Source: Mycobacterium paraterrae
GTDB lineage: Bacteria; Actinomycetota; Actinomycetes; Mycobacteriales; Mycobacteriaceae
Assembly: GCF_022430545.2 (NCBI RefSeq)
Contig: NZ_CP092488.2
Span: 930,001-994,000 of the forward strand
Direction: 5' to 3'
Length of the DNA stretch: 64,000 nucleotides
Below the pieces are notes generated by a model. It saw only the letters and a program-made list of their open reading frames with translations, was not told the origin of the DNA and made no database searches. Positions 51,798 through 59,762 of this stretch are shown here, piece by piece. Numbering within the stretch: position 1 is the stretch's first letter; each line of letters begins with the position of its first letter. The position numbers and the translations under genes were made by a program.

Positions 51798-52928
51798 TCA
51801 GGCGCCGACCGCGAAGGTGGCCGAGGGACTCGACGTGAGAACCTCGGCGCCGTCGGAGGTGATCAACACCGCCTCGCGCCCGAATACCGCACCCACGCCG
51901 GATTCCCAGACGTAGCCGGTGACCGCCAGCACCATGCCCGCTTCCAGTTGCTCCTCGGCGGCGGTCGCCGGCAGGTGCTGGGACACCACGGGCGGGTCGA
52001 ACCCCAGACCCAGGCCTCGCGCGATCGGCATCGCAGGCAGTTGTTCGCCGGCGGCTTGATACGCGGACAGCAGGTCGATGGCCGGTGCGCCCGGGCGGCA
52101 CGCCTCATATAGCCTGTCCCACAAGGTATCCCAGCGGCGGTAAAGGTCGGCAGAACCTGCGACGTCGCCAACCGCCCAGGTGCGGCCGACCTCGCCGGTG
52201 TAGCCGCCGTCGAGAACTCCTGACGAGAACGCCACCAAGTCGCCGTCACGAACCAGGCCGTCCGGGCTCGCCCGGCGCCACGGATGGTCGCGCGCGGTCA
52301 CCCAGACGGCGTCCTGGGTTGACGGGGTGCTGACCCCGCCGGCCGCCATCGCCTCCAACAGCACACCGGACAAAGCCTTTTCGCTGACGCCCGGCCGCAG
52401 TTCGGCCACGGCGGCGGCCAACCCGAGTTCGGCCACCCGGATGGCCTCACGCAGCGCGACCACTTCTTCGGGGGTCTTGATGCGCCGGGCCGCGCGCATC
52501 GCCAGCTCACCGTCGACCAACTCCGCATTCGGGAATGCCATCGGCAGCAGCTGTGCGAACCCCGGTGACAGTGCGTCGGTGCCCACCCGCTTCGCCGCTG
52601 CAGCACCGTCGATGCGCTGCAGGTTGGCGATCGTGTTCATCGGGTTCCAGGCGATGCCGTAGAGATTTTCGTGCGGAATGTCCTCCGGCACACCTTCATC
52701 CCAGGTGCTGAGTAGATGGATCGCACCGGTTTCACGCACGACCACACACGTCGGCCCGAAGGGTCGTGTCCCCGCTACCCACAGCTGCGGCGCGCCGGAC
52801 ACGTAGCGGACGTTCGCCTGCCGGCCCAGCACCAGCACGTCGAGATCGTGCCTTGCCATCTGCGCCAACGCGCGGTCGCGGCGACCCGTCCGGAGAGCGC
52901 GGTCGTCGGCCACCACCTCGGTACCCAT
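51798..52928 (-). CDS. M24-fold (aminopeptidase P/creatinase-like) protein lacking metal ligands
   Basis: 376 residues with the two-domain creatinase/aminopeptidase layout. Compared with its neighbour, four of five metal ligands are replaced: Ser235/236 for the first Asp, Glu246 for the second Asp, no His in IARGLGLGF, and Thr337 for the first Glu. Only Glu352 (FGREAVLIT) remains. It is therefore not expected to be a dinuclear metallopeptidase. Creatinase itself works without metals, so another hydrolysis is possible, or a structural role with the intact partner 2 bp upstream. Confidence 0.85.
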   Translation of the reverse strand: MGTEVVADDRALRTGRRDRALAQMARHDLDVLVLGRQANVRYVSGAPQLWVAGTRPFGPTCVVVRETGAIHLLSTWDEGVPEDIPHENLYGIAWNPMNTIANLQRIDGAAAAKRVGTDALSPGFAQLLPMAFPNAELVDGELAMRAARRIKTPEEVVALREAIRVAELGLAAAVAELRPGVSEKALSGVLLEAMAAGGVSTPSTQDAVWVTARDHPWRRASPDGLVRDGDLVAFSSGVLDGGYTGEVGRTWAVGDVAGSADLYRRWDTLWDRLYEACRPGAPAIDLLSAYQAAGEQLPAMPIARGLGLGFDPPVVSQHLPATAAEEQLEAGMVLAVTGYVWESGVGAVFGREAVLITSDGAEVLTSSPSATFAVGA

Positions 52929-52930
52929 GA

Positions 52931-54178
52931 TCAGCGGACTCCGTACGGAGCGTAGGGATAGTTGGTCAGCCGGATATGCCCGTCCTCAGTGATGACGACG
53001 ATCTCCTCGCTGCGATAGCCCCCGGTGCCCTCTTCCCACACCACGGGTTCGAGGACCATCACCATGCCCGGCTCGAGGACGAAGTTCTCGTCGAAGTCGT
53101 CGCCGAGATCGGTTCCGATCATGGGTATTTCGGCGGCGTTGACGCCGATGCTGTGCCCGAGGTAGAAGTGCGGCAGCCACGGCCGGACACCACCGTTGGC
53201 TTTCGTCGCCGTCCTGCCGAGATCCGCGACCGTCGCGCCGGCGCGCACCACGCCGAGCACAGCGTCCATGATCTCCTGCCACTTGTCATACTGCGCATGT
53301 TGGCGGGCGGTGGGCTGGTCGCCGACGATCCACGTGCGTCCGAAGTCAGAGCAGTAACCCTGGTAGGTGATGCTGACGTCGGTCCACAGCACGTCACCGG
53401 CGGCGAGCTCACGCTCGGTTGTCAACAGCGGCAACGCCAAATCACCGTGGGTGGTCCAGACCCCGTCCGCTTTGAACTTGGGCATCACCTGCCAGATCGG
53501 CTCCAGCATGCTGGCCATCGCGCCGAGTTCGAACGTGCGGCGGGTGAACTCCGCGGACAGGTCGATCTGCCGAATGCCGGGCGCGAGCGCAGCCTGCACG
53601 TCGACCATGGCCGTGTCGGTGATCTTCACCGCGGTGTTGATACAGGCGATCTCGTCCGGGGTCTTGATCAGCTTGGCCGCACCGACGATCTGAGCGGCAT
53701 CGCTCGGTGGCCCCGAGAGGAACAGCTGCGGCTGAGCGCGTCGCATGGCCCCGGTGAGTTCGTCGACCGCGATCACGGCCGAGGCCGGGATGAGTTCCGG
53801 TAGCAGTCGCGCGAAACGCTCTACACCTTCGTCGAATTCGAGATAAACCGGGCCGTGCAGGTGGTCGGCCGGCAGGCCCGACTCCGAAGATGCGCCCTCC
53901 CGGAACGGAAGGAACAGGTGCGGGTGCGGGTCGTCGACGAGCACGACCGCCACGGGGCGTTCGACATACGACAATCCGGCATCACCGAGCGGCCAACTCA
54001 CCCCCGCCGCATAGACGACACTGTTGTTGCCCAACAGGATCAGGGCGTCGATGCCGCGATCGGCCATCGCGGCACGCAGCCGCGCACCGGTCTCGCGGCG
54101 CATCCGTTCGATGTCCGGAATCTCCGGAATGTCGGCCACCGACGTCAGAGGCGGCAGCACCGAATGGGTCGAAGTCAT
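52931..54178 (-). CDS. M24-family metallopeptidase / Xaa-Pro dipeptidase-like hydrolase
   Basis: 415 residues from ATG 54178; the open frame beyond lies inside the next gene and is rejected. The C-terminal pita-bread domain keeps all five metal ligands: Asp267 (LWTDVSI), Asp278 (YCSDFGRTW), His342 (YLGHSIGV), Glu377 (MVLEPVVW) and Glu391 or 392 (RSEEIVVIT). The family cleaves peptide-like C-N bonds next to Pro. Its presence in a lipid-type catabolic operon suggests a non-peptide amide substrate or a conjugate. That is inference. Confidence 0.9.
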   Translation of the reverse strand: MTSTHSVLPPLTSVADIPEIPDIERMRRETGARLRAAMADRGIDALILLGNNSVVYAAGVSWPLGDAGLSYVERPVAVVLVDDPHPHLFLPFREGASSESGLPADHLHGPVYLEFDEGVERFARLLPELIPASAVIAVDELTGAMRRAQPQLFLSGPPSDAAQIVGAAKLIKTPDEIACINTAVKITDTAMVDVQAALAPGIRQIDLSAEFTRRTFELGAMASMLEPIWQVMPKFKADGVWTTHGDLALPLLTTERELAAGDVLWTDVSITYQGYCSDFGRTWIVGDQPTARQHAQYDKWQEIMDAVLGVVRAGATVADLGRTATKANGGVRPWLPHFYLGHSIGVNAAEIPMIGTDLGDDFDENFVLEPGMVMVLEPVVWEEGTGGYRSEEIVVITEDGHIRLTNYPYAPYGVR

Positions 54179-54186
54179 CAAAAGGC

Positions 54187-55362
54187 CTACAGCCCGAGGA
54201 ATTTGGTGACGTTGGTACTCACGATCTTGACCGCGTCGTCGGCACCGACGGCATCGACAACTGATGCCAGCGACTTCTCCGAGTAACCGAAGGTGCTTTC
54301 GTTGTGCGGGTAGTCGCTGGACCACATCACTCTGTCGACCCCGATCTGGTCGATCAACTGCAACCCCAGTGGGTCCACCATGAACGAGGCGCTCATGTGG
54401 GTGTCCCAGTAGTAACGCACGTCGTGTTCGAGGGGGCGGTTGAACATGTGCTGGTAGGACGCCACCAGATGCTCGGCATCTTGCAAAGCCCAAGGCACCC
54501 AGGAAATTCCGCCTTCGAACCAGCCGATCCGCAAGCTTGGGTGGTCATCGAGGATGCCGGTGAACAGGTACTTGGCGAACTGCTCCCGGAAACCGTCGAT
54601 GTTGATCATCATGCCGACGACCACGCTGTTGAATTGACAGGGAGTCTTCGGCGGGGTCTCGCCGATGTGGTGGGTGATCGGCAGCCCGGCGGCCTCGATT
54701 TCATCCCAGACCGGCTTCATGGCGTCGCTGCCGTAGTCGATGACGTTGCCGTCGTCGTCCTTGCCGGGGTTCAGCGGCAACAGGAAGGTCTTCAAGCCGA
54801 GCGATTTCAATTCGGCCAGCGTCTTTTTCGCACCGGCCGGATCCCACCAGTTGATCAGTCCGGCGCCGTAGAAGTGGCCGTTCGACTGCTCCTGCAACTC
54901 GGCCATGTACTCGTTGTAGATCCGGAAGGCCAGCTCGCGGAGTTGCTTGTCCGGGTAGTGGAACAGCGCGAGAATCGCGTTGGGAAAGGCGAGTTCCTTG
55001 TCGACGCCGTCTTCACGCAACTCCTGGATGCGGGCCGCGATGTTGGTGCTGGCGGCTCCGGGCAGGTCGTCGTATTGCATCAGCACCGCGCTGAAATCGC
55101 CGGGCAGAAACGACTGCCCCTTCCTGCCAACCTGGTAGGCGCCGTCCTCGTACCAGATCCTCGGCGCCTTCTCTTTCAGCTCGTCGGGAAAGCGGTTGTA
55201 GAAGATGTCGTCGGCGATCGAGATGTGGTTGTCCGCCGAGAACACCACGGTGCCGGCGGGCAGTCCGGTCTTGCTGGCGTCGGCCTGACCGTGCCGGTCT
55301 TTCGGCGCGCCGAATCCTCCGGGCGGGTAGAGCGAAAGCGTGCTGGTTTGAGGCGACATCAT
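54187..55362 (-). CDS. Amidohydrolase-2 family TIM-barrel protein
   Basis: 391 residues (ATG 55362, or ATG 55359 one codon later, behind GGAGGG). Motifs are VVFSADNHISIADD (D-x-H), LPITHHIGETPP, LRIGWFEGGISWVPWALQDAEHL and VMWSSDYPHNESTFGYS. It belongs to the same ACMSD-like group as 15380, 16513 and 36637. It lies between a P450 gene and two M24-fold genes in the same run. The reaction is unknown: hydrolysis or decarboxylation of an oxygenated intermediate would fit. Confidence 0.89.
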   Translation of the reverse strand: MMSPQTSTLSLYPPGGFGAPKDRHGQADASKTGLPAGTVVFSADNHISIADDIFYNRFPDELKEKAPRIWYEDGAYQVGRKGQSFLPGDFSAVLMQYDDLPGAASTNIAARIQELREDGVDKELAFPNAILALFHYPDKQLRELAFRIYNEYMAELQEQSNGHFYGAGLINWWDPAGAKKTLAELKSLGLKTFLLPLNPGKDDDGNVIDYGSDAMKPVWDEIEAAGLPITHHIGETPPKTPCQFNSVVVGMMINIDGFREQFAKYLFTGILDDHPSLRIGWFEGGISWVPWALQDAEHLVASYQHMFNRPLEHDVRYYWDTHMSASFMVDPLGLQLIDQIGVDRVMWSSDYPHNESTFGYSEKSLASVVDAVGADDAVKIVSTNVTKFLGL

Positions 55363-55423
55363 TGGCCCTCCAATCGAATTGTGTCATCGAGACTAGTCAG
55401 CCCGGATCGCCCGGCGGGCGTAT

Positions 55424-56668
55424 TCACCAGGTCACCGGAAGTTCGTAGACGCCGTAGGCGAGCCGGTCGTGTTTGAGCGGAACGTCGTCGATCGGCACCG
55501 CGGGTTTCAGCGTGGGTACGCGGCGAAGCAGGGTGTGGAACACGATTTGCAGTTCGGCGCGGGCGAGTTGCTGACCGACGCATTGGTGCCGGCCGTAGCC
55601 GAAGGCAATGTGCTGGCCGGCACCCGACCGATGCAGGTAGAGCCGGTCGGGCTCGCTGAACTCTGCTGGGTCCCAGTTCGCCGGCGCGTTGTCGATGATG
55701 ATGCCCTCGCCGGCTTTGATGACCACGCCGGCGATGTCGATATCCTCGGCGGCAACGCGGCGCTGGCCGTTCTGGATGATCGACAGGTAGCGCAGCAGCT
55801 CTTCGACCGCGTTGGCGATGACGCTGGGGTCGTCGGTGTCGCGCAGTATGGCCGCCTGGTCCGGGTTTTCCAGCAATGCCAGCACCCCGAGGCCGATCAT
55901 GTTGGCGGTGGTCTCGTGTCCGGCGATCAGCAACCCGGTACCGAGCTGCGCGGCCTCCTTGACGCTCAATTCCCCGGCCTTGACTCGCTCGGCCAAATCC
56001 GACACCGCATCCTCGGCCGGCGACTCCATCTTGGCCTCGACTAGCTGCGCAAGATACTTGTGCAGGCTCATCGCGCCCTTCATCGTGTCCTCGGCGGCGG
56101 CATACCGCGCGAGGCCGACGTTGGCGTGGTGCTGGAACATCTCGGCGTCTTCGTACGGCACCCCCAACAGCTGGCTGATCACCAGCGAAGGCACCGGAAG
56201 CGCCAGAGCGCTCACAATCTCACCGGGCTTCGGACCGGCCAGCATCGCGTCGATCGCGTCGTCGGTGATCTGCTGGATGGCCGGCCGCAACCCTTCAACG
56301 CGCTTGAACGTGAACGGTTTTGACAGCATTCGACGGAACCGGGTGTGCTCCTCGGCATCGGAGGTGAACACCGACCGCGGCCGCTTGTGCACCGTCGAGA
56401 GCATGCCCTCGTTCCAGTGCGGGAACCCGGGGCGGCGGTCGTCGACGCTGACCCGGGAGTCGGCGAACAGCGTGCGGGCCACTTCGTAGCCCGTGACGAG
56501 CCAGGGCGTGCTGCCGTCCCAGATTTTGACCCTGGACAGCGGTCCCGCCTCGGCGAGGCGCATTACTTCAGGCGGCGGCGCGAACGGGCAACCGCCGGCG
56601 CGCTCCATCGGATAGTCGGGGGCGCCGGAGACCGTCTCGGTCGTTGCGCCGGTGAGTGTGTCGGGCAC
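55424..56668 (-). CDS. Cytochrome P450 (CYP105-like)
   Basis: 414 residues from GTG 56668, with GAGGAG six bases upstream. The N-terminal PMERAGGCPFAPPPEV and late AFGYGRHQCVGQQLARAEL are typical of CYP105-like bacterial P450s. The I-helix is LLIAGHETTANMIG, the ExxR motif is EELLRYLSI, and Cys363 is the heme ligand. It lies 3 bp after its ferredoxin. Such enzymes often accept bulky hydrophobic molecules; the real substrate is unknown. Confidence 0.93.
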   Translation of the reverse strand: MPDTLTGATTETVSGAPDYPMERAGGCPFAPPPEVMRLAEAGPLSRVKIWDGSTPWLVTGYEVARTLFADSRVSVDDRRPGFPHWNEGMLSTVHKRPRSVFTSDAEEHTRFRRMLSKPFTFKRVEGLRPAIQQITDDAIDAMLAGPKPGEIVSALALPVPSLVISQLLGVPYEDAEMFQHHANVGLARYAAAEDTMKGAMSLHKYLAQLVEAKMESPAEDAVSDLAERVKAGELSVKEAAQLGTGLLIAGHETTANMIGLGVLALLENPDQAAILRDTDDPSVIANAVEELLRYLSIIQNGQRRVAAEDIDIAGVVIKAGEGIIIDNAPANWDPAEFSEPDRLYLHRSGAGQHIAFGYGRHQCVGQQLARAELQIVFHTLLRRVPTLKPAVPIDDVPLKHDRLAYGVYELPVTW

Positions 56669-56671
56669 TTC

Positions 56672-56866
56672 TCACTCCTCGATGTGAATGGCCACAGCGG
56701 GGCAACCCACCTCGGCCTTGCGGACGGCGTCGGCGTGCTCGGCCGGCGGGTTCTCGTCGAGCACGATGACGACGCCGTCGTCGTCGCGCTGATCGAAGAT
56801 TTCTGGCGCATGCATCACGCAGTTACCCGATGATGCGCACTTGTCTTGTTCCACAGAGACTTTCAT
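56672..56866 (-). CDS. Ferredoxin (P450-associated)
   Basis: 64 residues from ATG 56866, the third of three possible starts in a row (TTG 56872, ATG 56869), chosen because GAAGAG is six bases upstream. Ligands are C10-x5-C16 and C55-Pro, with Ser13 at the variable position. It sits between the TetR gene and the P450 it probably serves. Confidence 0.91.
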   Translation of the reverse strand: MKVSVEQDKCASSGNCVMHAPEIFDQRDDDGVVIVLDENPPAEHADAVRKAEVGCPAVAIHIEE

Positions 56867-56876
56867 CATCAACTCT

Positions 56877-57554
56877 TCATTCGTGGGGCGTGACGGGTGC
56901 CAGCCACAGCCCGACCACCGCGTCGATAAGGCGCGTGCCCGCCGCCTCCCAGGATGTCCACGGCGCGGATTCGCCGCGGGCCAACGCGCGTTCGCGATCG
57001 GCGCAGGTGTGCACCAGCAGATTGCGCGCCATCAAGTTGCGCTCCACCCGAACATCGAGCGGAAGTTCGGGCAGGCAACGGTTGATGCCATCGATGACCT
57101 GCACCAGGGACTCAGATGTCAGGGCGTCCTTGACGACGATGTTGTAGTAGGCCGGGTCGGTCATCACCTGGGCCGCGAACCGCGCATACCAGCTCGGGTT
57201 TCCCAGCGCCGCGAGATGGTCGGTCAGCGGGCGCACCAAGCAGGCAACCCAGCTGCGGGGGTCGTCGGAGCCGCGGGTCCTCGCGACCATGTCCTCACGC
57301 AACCGCTCGATCGGCTCACGGTGCCGCTGCTCGATCGCACGCACGAGGTCGGTCTTGGTGCCGAAGTGATAACCGACGGCGGCGTTGTTTCCCTGCCCGG
57401 CGGCCTCGCTGACCTGACGATTCGAGACAGCGAACACACCGTGTTCGGCGAATAGCCGCTCAGCGGCGGTCAGAATCGCGTCTTGAGTGGTGCTGGCCCG
57501 TTCGCTGCGCGCGGCCCTCGCGGTGGTCACTCGGTCAGTCAACGCGCTGACCAC
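56877..57554 (-). CDS. TetR-family transcriptional regulator
   Basis: 225 residues from GTG 57554. No ribosome-binding site precedes it, so the message may be leaderless; GTG 57530 (MTTARAARSE) is an alternative. The DNA-binding domain has AILTAAERLFAEHGVFAVSNRQVSEAA and the recognition helix region GNNAAVGYHFGTKTDLV. The C-terminal domain is a typical all-helical ligand pocket. A 22-bp palindrome lies directly upstream (57557-57578) and recurs before the SDR gene (58418), so it probably represses both itself and that gene. Confidence 0.9.
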   Translation of the reverse strand: MVSALTDRVTTARAARSERASTTQDAILTAAERLFAEHGVFAVSNRQVSEAAGQGNNAAVGYHFGTKTDLVRAIEQRHREPIERLREDMVARTRGSDDPRSWVACLVRPLTDHLAALGNPSWYARFAAQVMTDPAYYNIVVKDALTSESLVQVIDGINRCLPELPLDVRVERNLMARNLLVHTCADRERALARGESAPWTSWEAAGTRLIDAVVGLWLAPVTPHE

Positions 57555-57556
57555 AA

Positions 57557-57578
57557 TTAAGTCAAGCGATTGATTTAA
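57557..57578. promoter_or_regulatory. TetR operator copy A
   Basis: A 22-bp near-perfect palindrome with core TTAA-TCAA-CG-TTGA-TTAA, located directly upstream of the TetR start at 57554 and overlapping the SDR stop. The first 21 bases are identical to 58418-58438. Confidence 0.7.
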
Positions 57579-58390
57579 CTACCCTGCTCGCTGCGTCGCC
57601 GCAGCACTTTGCCGGCGGTGGTCCCCCCGTCGACGCGCATCACCGTGCCGGTCACATAGCGAGCACGGTCGCCGGCCAAATAGAGCGCCGCCTCGGCGAC
57701 GTCCTCCGGTGTGCCTTCCCGCTGCAGTGGACGGTCGGCGCGCATCTGCGCCCGCAACTTCTGTTCGAATCGCTCGAGTTCATCGCGCGACTTTCCCGAC
57801 GCCGACGACGCCAGAATCGGGGTCGGTATGCTGCCCGGCGCGATCGCATTGACGCGGATGTCAAAGTGCGCCAATTCGATCGCCGACGATTGCGTGAACA
57901 TGATGACGGCGGCCTTCGACGCGCGATAGGTCATCACACCGCCGCCGGCCTGGATACCGCCGATCGACGACACGTTGATGATCGAGCCGCCACCGTGGGT
58001 CGACATGTATCGAGCCGCATCGCGGGTACCGGCCATCACACCCAGGACGTTGACCGACATGACACGGTGGAAGTCGGCGAAGTCGTCGTCGAGGAAACTG
58101 CGGTGCATCTTGCTCGAGATCCCGGCGTTGTTCACCATTACGTCGAGTCCGCCGAAAGTTTCGACGGCATAGACGGCGAGGGCGGAGACCTGATCGGGGT
58201 CCCCGACGTCGACGAGCCGGAAGGCCACATCGCCGCCGAGCCTCGAGGCCAGAGCTTCGCCCCGCTCCCGCTCCACATCGGCGATCACCACCCGCGCGCC
58301 CTCCGCGAGAAACTTCTCGACGATTCCGGCGCCGATGCCCGAGGCCCCTCCGGTGACGATGGCGACCTTGCCGAGCAGTTCGTTGACCAT
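57575..58390 (-). CDS. Short-chain dehydrogenase/reductase, Rv0927c-like
   Basis: 271 residues. It has VTGGASGIGAGIVEKFL and NNAGIS, catalytic Ser in NVSSIGG and Tyr-Lys in YRASKAAVIMF, and YVTGTVMRVDGGTT at the end. Its place next to pstS, on the opposite strand, matches Rv0927c in M. tuberculosis as I remember it. It may therefore be the last conserved gene before the accessory cluster. A TetR operator copy lies 28 bp upstream and the tetR gene follows it. Function beyond alcohol/ketone oxidoreduction is unknown. Confidence 0.9.
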   Translation of the reverse strand: MVNELLGKVAIVTGGASGIGAGIVEKFLAEGARVVIADVERERGEALASRLGGDVAFRLVDVGDPDQVSALAVYAVETFGGLDVMVNNAGISSKMHRSFLDDDFADFHRVMSVNVLGVMAGTRDAARYMSTHGGGSIINVSSIGGIQAGGGVMTYRASKAAVIMFTQSSAIELAHFDIRVNAIAPGSIPTPILASSASGKSRDELERFEQKLRAQMRADRPLQREGTPEDVAEAALYLAGDRARYVTGTVMRVDGGTTAGKVLRRRSEQGS

Positions 58391-58417
58391 CCATTGAGTT
58401 AATAAGTGGGCCGATAG

Positions 58418-58438
58418 TTAAGTCAAGCGATTGATTTA
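58418..58438. promoter_or_regulatory. TetR operator copy B
   Basis: 21 bases identical to operator copy A at 57557. It is 28 bp upstream of the SDR start at 58390 and about 190 bp from pstS, so control of the SDR-TetR run is more likely than control of pstS. Confidence 0.7.
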
Positions 58439-58626
58439 CGACACTCACAGGGTCCGGCTAGACCGCGGTGCTACGTTCGGCTTGGTGAGACGGTTTGTTT
58501 ACTTTGAGTCCTCACAGTGTTGGCCAAGAGCAGCAACGCTTCCGTTTGTCGGGATCCCGCGTGGCCCGTCCTGGCCCAATGGCGCAGTAAAGATAGCCAT
58601 CAGCCCGACCGTTCAAAGGAACTGAT

Positions 58627-59751
58627 TTGAGACTGAACCGATTCGGCGCCGCGATGGGCATGCTGGCCACCGGCGCGCTCATGCTGTCCGCGTGTGGCAG
58701 CAACAACAATGAGTCCGGCAACCAAGGCGGGGGAACATCCGCCTCAGCGGCCTCGTCGGCGGACGTGCATTGCGGCGGCAAGAAGGCCCTGAAAGCCAGT
58801 GGGTCGACCGCGCAGGCCAACGCGATGGCCCGCTTCGTCAACGCCTTCGAACAGGCGTGCTCGGGACAGACCTTGAATTACACCGCCAACGGATCGGGTG
58901 CCGGGATCAACGAATTCGTCGGCAATCAAACCGATTTCGGCGGCTCAGATGTCGCATTGAGCGACGACGAGCACGCGAAAGCGCAGCAGCGCTGCGGTTC
59001 GCCGGCCTGGGATCTGCCGACGGTGTTCGGACCCATTGCGGTCACCTACAACGTCAATGGCGTGACGTCGCTGAACCTCGACGGGCCCACCACGGCAAAG
59101 ATCTTCAACGGTACGATCAAGACCTGGAACGACCCGGCGATCGCGGCGCTCAACGCCGGAACTGCGCTGCCTGACCTGCCAATCCATGTCGTGTTCCGCA
59201 GCGACCAATCCGGGACGACGGACAACTTCCAGCAATACCTCGACGGCGCCTCCGACGGCGCGTGGGGCAAGGGCCACGGCAAGTCGTTCAACGGCGGTGT
59301 CGGCGAAGGGGCCAAAGGCAACGACGGCACCTCGGCGGCCATCAAGAACACCCCGGGGTCGATCACCTACAACGAGTGGTCGTTTGCGCAAGCGCAGAAG
59401 TTGAACCAGGCCAAGATCGTCACCTCCGCGGGATCCGATCCGGTCGCCATCACCGCCGACTCGGTCGGCAAGACCATCGCCGGCGCCAAGATCAAGGGCC
59501 AGGGCAACGACCTCGTCCTCGATACCCTGTCGTTCTACAAGCCGACGCAGGCGGGCGCCTACCCGATCGTGCTGGCGACCTATGAGGTCGTCTGCTCGAA
59601 GTATTCAGATGCCGGTGTCGGCACGGCCGTCAAGGCATTCCTGCAAGCCACCATCGGACCAGGGCAGAGCGGGCTGGCGGACAACGGGTACATCCCCATC
59701 CCGGATGCGTTCAAGTCCAGGTTGTCGACGGCGGTCAACGCCATCTCCTGA
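58627..59751 (+). CDS. pstS3: Phosphate ABC transporter substrate-binding lipoprotein PstS
   Basis: 374 residues from TTG 58627, with AAAGGA upstream. A lipoprotein signal with lipobox LSAC (acylated Cys23) is followed by a Ser/Gly/Asn linker and the phosphate-binding domain: ASGSTAQANAM, TDFGGSDVALSD, and RSDQSGTTDNFQQYL. It captures inorganic phosphate for the PstC/PstA/PstB transporter. Gene order pstS-pstC-pstA with pknD-pstS on the other strand matches Rv0928-Rv0932c, giving the PstS3 name. Confidence 0.93.
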   Translation: MRLNRFGAAMGMLATGALMLSACGSNNNESGNQGGGTSASAASSADVHCGGKKALKASGSTAQANAMARFVNAFEQACSGQTLNYTANGSGAGINEFVGNQTDFGGSDVALSDDEHAKAQQRCGSPAWDLPTVFGPIAVTYNVNGVTSLNLDGPTTAKIFNGTIKTWNDPAIAALNAGTALPDLPIHVVFRSDQSGTTDNFQQYLDGASDGAWGKGHGKSFNGGVGEGAKGNDGTSAAIKNTPGSITYNEWSFAQAQKLNQAKIVTSAGSDPVAITADSVGKTIAGAKIKGQGNDLVLDTLSFYKPTQAGAYPIVLATYEVVCSKYSDAGVGTAVKAFLQATIGPGQSGLADNGYIPIPDAFKSRLSTAVNAIS

Positions 59752-59762
59752 TCATCACCTCG

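Noticed and set aside
54179..54493. Extended start of the intact M24 protein
   Set aside because: The extra residues are a frame-shifted reading of the neighbouring amidohydrolase gene.
58440..58626. Search for a RegX3/PHO-type box upstream of pstS
   Set aside because: I could not see a convincing direct repeat of the expected kind, so none is reported.
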